Positions 45,774 to 56,456 of a stretch of 64,000 bases of DNA are shown piece after piece. The stretch is from positions 147,112 through 211,111 of the forward strand of contig VSDK01003903.1 in NCBI GenBank assembly GCA_009767595.1, read 5' to 3'. The number at the start of each line of letters is the position of its first letter. Positions within the stretch are counted from its first letter, which is position 1. The DNA is from Symbiodinium kawagutii (lineage: Eukaryota > Sar > Dinophyceae > Suessiales > Symbiodiniaceae). A program made the translations under genes and the position numbers. The notes beneath the pieces are model-generated. The model was not told where the DNA came from, searched no databases, and worked only from the letters and a program-made list of their open reading frames with translations.

Positions 45774-47497
45774 ATCCAAGTGAGCACTTGTTGGTTTATC
45801 AGTGCTGTAGGTTTCGCAGAGTTTCACTGGCAATGAATTGTAATCTGTACACGAACATTTCGTTGAATGTTACAATTAGTTTGGTGCCAATTGGTATCAC
45901 CGATCATGTTTCAATCGTAATTCTCGCGATAGTATCTCTGGGATTGTTACTCATCTTCACCACCAATCTACATTGGTTGGTATTAAAACACCTCAGTCTT
46001 TTACCATTTGCTGTTTGTCTATTTCATGTCTGATTCTTATCAACACATATCAACCATTGACCTTCTTGTTTTTGACATCATGATCATCAACGATCGTTGA
46101 TCGTTGGCTATTTTTTGCTTGCTTGGTATATTGGATCCTGGTGTTGTGGTCATCGTTTTCCATGACCATAGAATCATCATGGAACTCCGACGTGATGAGA
46201 TGGTAAGAGGGTAAACCTCAACAAAGCGCCTTCCAGTTTCGCTTGTTCTGCTGGAGCGGCTGTGCATAGCCATGCACAGGAAGTTTTTTCGACAAGTAGA
46301 TCATTATCAAATCTGCGGGGACTCCTTTCTCAATCCTTTTTGCCCTCACTTTGGAATATCAAACATGGAACTTTATAAATATACGAGGCTCCCTGTTCGG
46401 GGATTCTTCTGGAGTGTGACTTCGCTAACAGGCTAGCCACTGGTCTTAGGTGCTACATATTGGCTGTAGATGATCGCCAGTCCGAGGCAGCTGGATGAAC
46501 GCGTGAAGCGTATGCAGTTTGGAGCTGATGAATTCAGATGAGAGGCCGAGCCGAGCTCGGCAACGCCCTTGGGTTTGCTAGCGGATGGAGGTGATGACCA
46601 GTGGTTTAGTGAGTAGTTCAGGGTGGTTTATATGATGGCTTGTAATTGGTTTTATATGAGCAAGATTTATTTGATGGTTGATGGTCGATGGGCCGATGTT
46701 ATGGTCAAACATGATAATTGCTATGATGGTCAGTCTCTTGGTCAAGGACGGTTTGGTGATGGTTTACAGTGGTTAATAAGAGTTGATGATGGGTGAGTCA
46801 TGGCCTCGCGTGGTTCATGATGAGATAATGATGCTTCTCAACTGGTTCATGACAATGTTTGACATTAGTTGACGATTGGTCAATGATGGTACACTTCTGT
46901 TTCATGAAGGTTCACGCTGGTGGATCCTTGTTCACCAAGGGTTAATAGCGGTTGACCACTGCTTGAGCATGGTCAATGCTTGATATCATGTCAACAATGT
47001 TCACCAGTAGTTAGCCACTACCACTACCATGTTGACCACTGGTCAACTCCTCTCGTTAACCATGGCAACCAACGGTCATGGCTGAGAATAGGCGATAAGT
47101 TCCATGGCTCGCCGGTAGAGCAGCTTTGTGAATTCGGACTGTGCAGCGGCACAGTGAAATGCATGGCGAGACAGGTCAGATTTAGTAGGAGCCAGCCCTT
47201 GCGTTGCGTGGCCAGAGTTTTGTGGCTTATTTTGATGAGATCTTCAACTAGATGCTCAGTTTTTATATGGTTAATTGAGGTGAATGAGGGAGTGAACAAT
47301 CTTCTTGCCACTTTCTCTTGCACAAAGCTAGGGGAATCAAGATTTCTACCTTGGTGGGTTTGTGCTTGCGACTGGTCCTTGCCAGCCCCAGCTGCAGATG
47401 CCAAGCGCATCATTGAGGGTAGCGCGTCGTCGGGGATGAAAAGATCAGCATCCTCGCAATCGCCATCCTGGAGCTGGAATTTCCAAACCATCCACGT

Positions 47498-47611
47498 ACT
47501 CTGTGGTGAACTAACCTGGCAATGAAAAATCCACCCGTTATTGATGGTTTCCCAGGGTTTCTCGATAGAAAACAAATGCTTTTCGTTGCCAGGTGAATTC
47601 ACAAGAGGGTA
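47498..47611. repeat. Foldback family D copy
   Basis: TACTCTGTGGTGAACTAACC left, TGCCAGGTGAATTCACAAGA right, with AAAATCCACC and inner complementary arms. Confidence 0.82.
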
Positions 47612-48056
47612 AACGATTTGAATGTTGAACATGGAGATGTTCTATCTGCTTTATGATGATTATACCTACTGAACTATGTCACATGGTGACAATGAATCCA
47701 TTACACCGATTCGTGGTTGAGTTTTTGAAACCACACAAACGAGCACTTAGAAGCATCCCAGACAATTCTTAAAGATCCCGGGCTTCTCATTGGGAGATGT
47801 TGTGACTGACAATGCTCATCAACTGCAATCCTGTAGATTAAATACACCAGCTGCCTCGCCAGTTGAGTTTTTTGAACCATGGCAGCGGGTGACTGCCTTA
47901 CTTTTTGTCTCCACAGGAGGAACTACAAGACACCATTCTTAACAGCAACTGCTCTCACTACCATCAAAATCTTTTTGGTATACCATTCAGCCAGTATCCA
48001 CGATTATCACCCCGTACTGTTGTATGCCGTGTTTATGTCCCCATTATGTCATTATG

Positions 48057-48170
48057 ACCCTCCAGTAATCTAACATGGCAACGGATAACCGAGCATTTTG
48101 ACAGAAAAACCATGTGACATCATTCATTTATGGTGGATTTGCCATTGCTATGTTAGATTACCAGATGATA
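48057..48170. repeat. Foldback family D copy
   Basis: CCCTCCAGTAATCTAACATG left, GCTATGTTAGATTACCAGA right. Confidence 0.82.
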
Positions 48171-48288
48171 GGCGCTGTCAACCATATATCTCCGAAATGG
48201 TTGATGGGAAAATCGACCAGGGAAACTCCTAGAACAGGTGGTTAAATGAAGGTTTTCCTGTAGATGGTCCCATCAACCAACCCGGCGA

Positions 48289-48395
48289 ATATGGCTGTGG
48301 GTCAGTTCACCCTGTACCGAATTATCATTAACCATTATCGTTGATGATTTTCCACCGTTATTGGTTGGTTAAAACCTTGACCCATAGCCATATAC
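48289..48395. repeat. Foldback family B copy (inverted orientation)
   Basis: ATATGGCTGTGGGTCAGTTC left, CTTGACCCATAGCCATAT right. Confidence 0.82.
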
Positions 48396-48424
48396 CAAGC
48401 ACCCCTGGCCTCATATCAGCTGAG

Positions 48425-51400
48425 GAAGCAGCTGCTGCAGTTCCGGCAGTTTGTCAAGCCATCGATGAGGTGCTGGCCAGATCCACCTGGCTGGAACATC
48501 ACCAGGAATTTTGTGGGGAAATCTTACGGGACCTAGTGAAACTACAGGAAAATCTAGCGAAACCATAAGGAAAACCGAGTGAAACCACAGGAAAACCTTG
48601 GGAAACCAAAGGAAAACCTCGGGGAACCACAGGAACACCTTGGGAAACCAAAGGAAAACCTAGCGAAACCATAAGGAAAACCCCGGGAAACCGTGGGATG
48701 GTTTTCCGGTCTGCCAAGGTACACATCGACCAGAAGGAAATGACTACTTTCCAGTACCAACCATGATCAATCACATGTTAAGCATGTATAAACCGTTGTG
48801 AACCATGTACCAACCGTCTATCAGCATACATCAAGCCCGTCTTGGCCATTGTTACCATACCCATGCTTGAACCATATATAAACCACACATCACCACATAT
48901 CAACCATTCTTAAGGTCATATCAACCATATAAATCAACCATATAAATCAACCATACGAATCAACCATATCAATCAATCACATAAAAAAAATCAATCAACC
49001 ATAATCAATCAATCATATATAAATCAACCATACGAATCAACCATAATCAATCAACCATATCAATCAATAACATAAAAAATCAACCATATAAATCAACCAT
49101 ATATAAATCAACAAAACATCTGATACCAAGCGCCATTTACCACACATCACGCCTGCGGTGTGGGCCGCGGCCAGGCATCGGCCACGTGTTTGGACTCCAG
49201 CCTGACCTCCTTGATCCGCTGCAGTGGTTCGCTGGCCATGCTGGTGACCCGGTTCCACACTGGGGGGGCCAGGGTGAGGGGCTGCTAGGCACGGGGGGAT
49301 GCTCTCCTGGCCATGGCAAATCCATGATTTTTTGGGGAAAAACCTGGGAAATCAACGATTTTTATGGTGGGTTTTGACTTGCCAGGTGAGGTTGGCGAGG
49401 GTCAAGGATCCATAAAAAATCTCCAGTCATTGGCAAATATCATGAAGGATCTCGCGAATCTTTGGCTTCACGTTTAAGCCTCACCATGTCATTGAACGAA
49501 AGGCAACAAAAACCCATAGGTGGTTCACAGAATGACATGGGGGCAGTTCAAGCCTGGCTGGCCATGGCTGGTGAATGGCAAAGGAGCAACCGTAGGCATC
49601 GATGGTCCTTGTTGACTGGAAAACCCGTAACTTTTTTTTGGACGGAAAATTCCAACCCATCCGATAAATCCTAGATCCTGAAAATTCATTTCTTTTTGGA
49701 CGGAAATCCTAGATCCTGAACCGTGCAACCCATCCGATTGTCACCACCAATCTGATTGGATCTCGGTGGCGCTGGGGTCAAGACACTGAAACCATGCGCC
49801 CTGCCCAACGTTGGACGTCCCCGCTCAGGCATCGGCAGACGACTCGACTCCCTTGGAACTGGTTCAGAAGGCCTTGGGCAAGGCACGCGCCGAGCTGAAA
49901 TCGTCACTGGTTGGAGCAAAGACCTTGGTTTTTGATGTCATGACAGCAGTTGTTAAGAGCTTTGGATTGGCCTTGTGTGTGATGACAGGTTTGTTATTGA
50001 TTGTTGGATGGTTGCTATTAAGACTGTTATTGTATCTTGTTGCTGCCATTGTTATTGCAATTTCTATCATCCCGATTACTGTTAATTAACTATTATTGTT
50101 GTTGTGAGTTGTTAAACTGTTGCTTTGCTGCTTATGCCTTATCCAAGGTGGTTATACCTGCAATCCATGACTGCTTTGAACCCTGCTTGTTTACAACCAA
50201 CATATTGCTTTCATCAATGACTGTTGATAGTGTTTGGCACTTTCTGGCCGGTTTCACCTCTAGACTCTATTGGAAACCGGATCATTATTTATTGATTTCT
50301 TACCAAGGTAAACCATCATTCATAGGTTATTTTGCCATCAATACATTGGTAACATGGCTGGCGCCAACCGCCAACCTTATTTGGCAAGGTTAAAAGGACC
50401 CTGGTAAGCAATATGCCTGGCTTCGGCCATGAATGGTGGTACCTACAATCACCATCCCAACAATAGCCACTATAAATGGGGAAACCACCGTTGTGACTTG
50501 GGGGTACACCACGGCAAACTGGACAAAGTCTCCCCACCGGAGGAAGGAGCTTCCTATTGGAATTCTGGCGAAATATTGGGCAGTTGGCTTCCAGTAGAAC
50601 TGCTTTCCGCTGGATGATCATTCCATTTAGTATGTGGTTCGGAAGCATGGTTAGTTCAGCTGCCTTATAAGGTTTATAACCATAGCTTTTTCCAGTTACC
50701 TAAATCGTAAACGTCAACCATGGTTGGTACTACATATGGCTAGTACCCAAGTACTGGTGGGTCAACCACTTCACCACCTGCCCTTTTTGAGGTTAAAGAG
50801 CTGCGACCGGATGCGTTGGCGCTGCTGAAAGGTGGCTACGCTTGGGGCGGTGATGTGGAAGAACCCGGAATGGTCCCAAGTGGTGGTGGGAAGCTGGTTC
50901 TGAGTGGCTGGTGATGGTTTCTTCATGCTTGTTCATGGTGAATGGGGGTGATTGGATGTTTATTAGAGATAGCCAAAATGGTTACAATCGTTGTAAACGA
51001 TGATGAGGAAGTGGAAATCCCTCTCAGTAATCCCTGCTTACATTGAATTTCCAGTGTTTTTTTGGGTGTGCTTGTTTATGGTCGTAACTCGACACGGAGT
51101 AAACTGGCGACAATTTTTTCCCACAGCCATATACCCTCCGCCAAACTAACCTGGAAGCTAAAAATCACCAGATTTACAGGTAAAACCAGCATAAATGGTG
51201 GATTTTCCACTTCCAGGTAAGTTTGTGTAACCAACACTAGTTGGTGGTTTAAACATTTGCCAGTGCCAAGCGCGGGTACGGCGTGAAAGAGTGAAAGAGG
51301 TTGGTTGATGAAGGATCATGATCCGGCATCATGAACCAACATCATCAACCACTATCAATATCTATGAACTAGCATGTATTAATCAGCATCATGAACCAAG

Positions 51401-52644
51401 ATCAATCTTCAATGATCAATTGACCAACCATGATTGATAATTGGTGAACACATTGATGATTAACACATGGATGATTAACACATTAATGATACACTAAAGA
51501 TCAGGTGTGACGTTGATGATTAACCTATAAGGTTGCTAGTTGCATCATTAATCAACATCAATAATGATCAGCTCAACCAGTATTGACTGGCATCACTAAC
51601 CATCATCCTCACCATTATTGGACATTACCAACATCAATCTTCAATGATCATTGATCACATGGGGGTTTCTCAAAATAGGGGTACGCCCAAATCATCCAAT
51701 ATTAACCATGTATGGTAATAACGCAACCACAACTTTGGGCTTCCCTATTCTGAGAAACTCAGCATCATTCACCAATGTCCATTAACTAGCACCTTTAACC
51801 AACATCAATGATCAATGATCAATCATCAAAAATCAACCATCAATGACCAATGATCAAAAACCAATGAAGCCATTGCAAAAAATCATCTATTATAAAACAT
51901 TTTGTAGTAAGAAACCAACCATCAATCAACAGCTGGCTGCCAAAAGCACCATGACCATCCTCAGGCAACCTGAGAAGGCTCTGGAGGCGAAATGGAAGCG
52001 GGTTGGGAGCTGCAGCTGGAGCCACCGGGTGTCCAGGAGCCGCCCCCCACAAATGGCCGATGCCCATATGGTGGTTTAGGACTGCTCAACAGGGCTCATG
52101 ATGGTCAATCATTGATTAAGAATGGTTGATTAAGAGAGAGAGTTTAGTGAGGGTTAAGGACTGTTGATGTTGATGATTAGTAATTAATGTACTTGGCTGT
52201 TTAATATGCTTGTTCATAAGCCAATGGGCTGACCATTGATGGTTGATGCTGGTAAATGATGTTTCAAAAAGCAGCCACACGCACGAACGAAAACATCCAA
52301 TCCGACCGGGCTCACCATTTGGCCCCACCATGGAAAATCCGGGCCATTCAGCCCGCTATTGACGCAGGTGATTCTCGTAACTTCCCCAGAATTTCCGGAT
52401 AGGAAGGGAAGACCTAATCAGCTAAGACTCCAGTCCCGGATGAACCATGGCTGGAAAATCTGCCTATCGAGCAAGGTCGCAGGGTGGAGGTTCACCGTGC
52501 TTACTTGATCATGATTGGCTTCTTCGGTTCTTGGAGGAGGTGATGATGCGAGATGATTAGGTGGATGTAATTGTGCGCTCGACAACATTATTGCGCCAAG
52601 ATGAGGTGATGACGACATGATGACGACATTTTGATGAAGAATTG

Positions 52645-52694
<50 letters not shown>

Positions 52695-52918
52695 ATGACG
52701 ACATTGACTGAGGATGGTGATGACAAATCTTGATGATGAATCCAAAGTACTTGAGGTCAAAGATCCATTTCCTTCACCAAGTATCAACCACCAACGAGTT
52801 GTTGAGGTCAAGGTCAAGGATCCATTTCTGCGGCACCTTTCGCATCGCAGGTATCCCCAGGTGGGCGATTGGAAGACTCCTCAGGCGCAAGCAGCGCGAG
52901 CAGGTCCCTGTGTACCTG
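48425..52918 (+). CDS. Candidate multi-exon gene of unknown function (partial model)
   Basis: Segments with AG|G acceptors and GT/GC/GA donors: 48425-48547 (VCQAIDEVLARSTWLEHHQE, ending in a GA donor), 49175 to about 49266 (LTSLIRCSGSLAMLVTRFH), 49829 to about 49903 (TPLELVQKALGKARAELK), 50792 to about 50860 (VKELRPDALALLKGGYAW), 51978 to about 52032 and 52851-52918 (RLLRRKQREQVPVYL). The first is 41 codons in phase 0 and the next three also start in phase 0, so they can be chained. The peptides look helical and soluble; no domain is recognised. Whether they form one gene is not shown, and no start or stop is assigned. Confidence 0.35.
48538..48695. repeat. ~21-bp minisatellite growing out of an exon/intron junction
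   Basis: About seven units of the type GAAACCACAGGAAAACCTTGG. The first unit covers the end of the candidate exon (…CTACAG|GAAAAT), so each later unit repeats a GA-type donor context. Confidence 0.85.
48915..49115. repeat. Irregular ~13-bp tandem array
   Basis: Repeated AATCAACCATATA and AATCAACCATACG units: locally amplified C/A-type background just upstream of the exon at 49175. Confidence 0.8.
51132..51230. repeat. Foldback family D copy
   Basis: TACCCTCCGCCAAACTAACC left, CCAGGTAAGTTTGTGTAA right, with AAAATCACC / GGTGGATTTT inner arms. Confidence 0.82.
51660..51763. repeat. Foldback family A copy (inverted orientation)
   Basis: TGGGGGTTTCTCAAAATAGG left, CCCTATTCTGAGAAACTC right. Core AAATCATCCAATATTAACC is reversed. 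Confidence 0.82.
52645..52693. repeat. (GAT)n microsatellite
   Basis: About 16 TGA/GAT triplets. Spurious poly-His/Ile frames arise on the minus strand. Confidence 0.93.
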
Positions 52919-53469
52919 GTGAGCTGATCAGCTGGACGTTGGGTCATGGTAGATCCATATATAGATCGATGGTTAAGTGATCCTTGATTGATGGTAAATC
53001 GATGGTTGAGTGATGGTTAAACAGTTGATTGGTTATTGGTTAATTGTAGGTTTATGAAAGATCACCATTAACCAATATTTATGAATATGGATCTACCATT
53101 ATCACTTTCTACTGGTAGTGGTTGATTGATGGCTAAGAGATGCGAGCGATGGTTAAGTTGATTGTTTGGTGATTGACACTTGATTGATGGTGAATCATTG
53201 GTTGATTGATGTTCGGTTCATGATGAATCGATAGTTGAGTGATGGTAAAGCAGTTGATTGCGGGCTAGTAGTGGTCAAAAATCCCGCAAAATGCTTGATG
53301 AGCTTGTTCCCAAAGGTTTCGCAACCATCATTCGCCAGCTTATTGACAAGCTTTTTGTCCATCATCAACCCTCATTCCCCGCCAGTCATCATAAACCATC
53401 GCCAACCAGCGGTTCTTAGCCATGCTTATCCATCATGAAGCAAGTATCAAGCACCAATCAACCATCATA

Positions 53470-53610
53470 TGGCTGTGGGTCAGTTCCCCCCGTACCCCTG
53501 GTTCCACTATCATAACCAGGCTGTTTTCCCTATGAGTTTGTTGGTGGAAATTCCCCATGCACGTTGGTTAATTCACTGCTTGACCCAGCTCGCCATATTC
53601 ACCACACATC
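53470..53610. repeat. Foldback family B copy (inverted, diverged)
   Basis: ATATGGCTGTGGGTCAGTTC left, GCTTGACCCAGCTCGCCATA right, with internal GTACCCCTGGTTCC. Confidence 0.78.
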
Positions 53611-53867
53611 AGCGATTCTTAGGCACCACCATAGCTTCATCCTTCACCACCATAGCTTCAAAACCAGCCATGAGCGTCGCCTCGGATCCAGGCTCGACTA
53701 CGGAGCTTGCTCTATGGCATCTTTAAGGTGGTGGAGGTGGGACCCCGGCGAGCGATGGCAGCACTGAAGCACCACCCAAGGCTGATGTAGCAAGGTGCCA
53801 CCATGGCGAAGCACGGGGATGATGGGTGGTTTTTCGAGTGGCTTGGGGGTTAGGTTTGGCAACAAGT

Positions 53868-53974
53868 GGTGGTTTCTCAAACTAGGGGCACTCTCCGAAT
53901 CATCCCTTTTTTTGTTTATTTTTTGTAATAAACCACCATTTTTTCGTGTTCCCTATTTCGAGAAACCACCATAT
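53868..53974. repeat. Foldback family A copy
   Basis: TGGTGGTTTCTCAAACTAGG left, CCCTATTTCGAGAAACCACCA right. The core is replaced by T-rich sequence. Confidence 0.8.
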
Positions 53975-54758
53975 CAAGGAAACCATCATTGGATATTGGC
54001 GTTCGAGCTTGCGCGCTTGCGCTTTGAGCTGGGAAGGTCGAATGCAGGGTTGCTAAGTGGCGGGTCCCCCTGTTACCATCTTCAAGCTAGGATGTTTCCT
54101 CAGGAGTTCAAGGAGCAACAACTGGAAGCTACTCCATTTCCGATCGCACTCAAGCAATGAATGATGCATGATTGGGTACCAAGTACAAGTACAAGCCGCA
54201 GCAATCATGCTCATACTCATATGCTGATGCCTGATCATGCTTTCTTTTGTTTTGATGGGTGAAGACGGTGAAGTCACGTCAATAAAAACCACAACTAGCA
54301 TGACTTTGGACGCATACAGAGCACCTCTCGGTCCCAAGTGGGTTGCGAACTCACCACATCAGCAAGTTCTGTCTCGATCACGATAGTTACTCACCACTGC
54401 TGCTGACCAAGACTTCACGCAATGCCTGGAGGGGCATTGAGTCCGCCATTTCCGGGTTGGATTCTATGGCAGCACCTTGCATTAGTGGCTCAACTGTAGG
54501 CCAGCGACATTGAAATATCAAGGTTTCAGTAAGTTCAGAGATGATGGTGCCTAAGCAGCCACAGACCATGATCATTTCAGTGGTGAAAGCAACCAGTTTT
54601 TGATGGACACATTCGTTCCTCGCCATTCAGAAGATAATCATGAATCTTCCCTTGCACTTGGTCTCTACGCAGCCCAGATGACACTAGAAACAAATCTAAA
54701 CCAAAGAAGACCAGGAGATGCAGATTTCTCGGATCGTCTCCAGTGAACGCCAGTAGCC

Positions 54759-56456
54759 ATGGCAGCCATGAAGTTGGAACACGCAGATCTAGCTGAGCAC
54801 CAGGGAAGCATCGCCCAGCACCTGCGTGACCAGTGGATGAAGGGCGATCTCTGTGATGTGGTGCTGAAGAGCAGCGATGGCATGGAACACCGCGCCCATG
54901 CGAACGTGCTGTCTGCCGCCAGTGCGTTCTTCCACCGGCTGCTGGTTAGATCCTTCCAGGAAGCAAACCAGAGGAAGCGAGGAGAGCCCGTGGAAGTGGC
55001 GGCTTCTGCCAGGGTGGTGGCCGTGCTGCTGGACTACATCTATGGTGGACAGCCTGAGGTGCTGGTGAGTGATTCGATTGAGCTGCTTCGATTGGCGGAT
55101 GCTTATGGCTGCCCAAAGTTGGTAGCTACGATTGAGACAGGTCTCCGAAGTTCCTTGGAGAATCCTGAAGGAGATGTGGCCGTAGCTTTGACCATTTTAA
55201 TGGAAACTCAAGGGCTGAATGACTTGAAGGCTGGATGTGAAGCTGTAGTTGCGAAAAACTTTGTGGCTTGCGTTCAACACCCAGATTTTTTGAGGTTGGA
55301 CGCCTGCCAGCTGGGCCGCATAGTAGAAAGAGTGGACCTGGAGGTCCCTCACGAGGAAGAGGTGTTGAAGGGCATCTTCAAATGGTTCAATCATAGCCCT
55401 ACAGACAGGATTGCCAATTTGGGTCTGCTGCTGCGGCACGTAGACTTTCAATCAATGGCAAGAGGAAACTTGGCTCAAATTAGCCACTTCGCTTCGTCCA
55501 TGGGGCGTGGAGGTGACTATCTCCAGCGAGAAGTTGATGATGCCTTGCAAGCCCGGAAGAAGAGAAAGGCAAGCACAACAAAAACTCGTGATGGATTTCG
55601 GCCGAAGAGGCGCTGTCTCAAGCATTGGTCACCTGAGTTGGGTGCGACCTCCGACGTGTCTGGGCGGAAAGTGCGCTCGGGAGCCTACCATTCTTTGCGG
55701 TGGCATGAAGGTAGCATCTATGCAGGTGACTGGTCAAGTGTCTTTTGTTGGAAACCCGGTGAGGCAGATGCTCGGACTATTGCAGGCAAAGGTGCCAGAG
55801 TGGCTGGCGTGAATGATATCGAAAATTGTCGGGGGTTGTGCGCCTTGAAGGATGGAACGGTTTTCGTGGCTGATGGGAAAAACAGGGTAGTCAGCTTTCA
55901 AAATGGGGTTGGACACGCGGTGCTTACTGACGTTCAAAGTTTTCTTGACGTGTTTGCTTCGCCGAATGGAGTAGTGTACGTGCTGACTCAAGCGGGAAAA
56001 GCAGTGCATAAACTTGTCGGCACCATGCTCCAACCGGTGATTCTCAGCCAACATCTGTCTGAAGGGATGCGCTTCAATGCTGCGAGGTTGTTTGCAACCA
56101 GTGAAGAGGTGATCTATCTCAGTGATTTTGCCAACAGTCGTGTTCTGCGTATCAGTCCTGGTGAGACAGAGCCCGTGGTGGCATGTGAGGTCCCAAAGCC
56201 TTCCAAACCTTTTGGGCTTTTTGTGACAGACGAGAAAACAATCTACGTGGGTGATTCGGAGCAAAAGAAAGTCTGGGCCTTCCACAGAGGCGACTCGACT
56301 TGCACCGAAGTCTTGAAATGTCCACCTAGGTTGAGTCCTCTCAGCATCCTGGTGCAAGACCAATCGTTGTATTTGGCTCTGAAAGACACAACTTCTGTAA
56401 ATGTTGCAACTGGCATTTACGAATACACTTTGCCTCCTGAGCTGCAACTACAGTGA
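54759..56456 (+). CDS. BTB-BACK-beta-propeller protein, intronless
   Basis: 565 residues from the ATG at 54759 (GCCATGG context; a second ATG follows at residue 4). BTB/POZ domain about residues 20-125 (GDLCDVVLKSSDG, HANVLSAASAFFHRLL, LLDYIYGG), BACK domain about 135-235, a basic linker near 275-300 (ARKKRKAS, RPKRRCL) that could be a nuclear signal, then about six repeats of a beta-propeller at 315-560 (GTVFVADGKNRVVSF, GVVYVLTQAGKAVHKL, VIYLSDFANSRVLRI, TIYVGDSEQKKVWAF) more like NHL/SMP-30 than kelch, as no GG doublets are seen. By family knowledge such proteins are usually substrate adaptors of cullin-3 E3 ligases. It has no introns, unlike its neighbours, and sits in a 54.2-57.1 kb block lacking the local repeat background, which suggests a retroposed gene copy. 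No polyA tract or target repeat was identified. Confidence 0.88.
   Translation: MAAMKLEHADLAEHQGSIAQHLRDQWMKGDLCDVVLKSSDGMEHRAHANVLSAASAFFHRLLVRSFQEANQRKRGEPVEVAASARVVAVLLDYIYGGQPEVLVSDSIELLRLADAYGCPKLVATIETGLRSSLENPEGDVAVALTILMETQGLNDLKAGCEAVVAKNFVACVQHPDFLRLDACQLGRIVERVDLEVPHEEEVLKGIFKWFNHSPTDRIANLGLLLRHVDFQSMARGNLAQISHFASSMGRGGDYLQREVDDALQARKKRKASTTKTRDGFRPKRRCLKHWSPELGATSDVSGRKVRSGAYHSLRWHEGSIYAGDWSSVFCWKPGEADARTIAGKGARVAGVNDIENCRGLCALKDGTVFVADGKNRVVSFQNGVGHAVLTDVQSFLDVFASPNGVVYVLTQAGKAVHKLVGTMLQPVILSQHLSEGMRFNAARLFATSEEVIYLSDFANSRVLRISPGETEPVVACEVPKPSKPFGLFVTDEKTIYVGDSEQKKVWAFHRGDSTCTEVLKCPPRLSPLSILVQDQSLYLALKDTTSVNVATGIYEYTLPPELQLQ

Larger units (their letters stand above)
45200..48424. 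other. Kinase 3' flank with no supported gene
   Basis: Contains one A-type and one B-type foldback (45532-45772) and one D-type (47498-47611), in mixed G/T and C/A background. A coding-like stretch near 47380-47480 can be read on either strand and is not called. Confidence 0.5.

Noticed and set aside
47024..47632. 202-residue minus-strand open frame
   Set aside because: Most of it overlaps a family D foldback and intron background. No domain is visible and the plus strand is equally plausible.
48545..48695. CRISPR-like array
   Set aside because: Units are contiguous and imperfect with no spacers. It is a minisatellite, and the DNA is eukaryotic.
54745..54770. Dinoflagellate spliced-leader relic upstream of the BTB gene (CAGTAGCCATGGC)
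   Set aside because: Only about eight bases agree with the spliced-leader 3' part and the TTTTGGCTCAAG end is missing. This is within chance.
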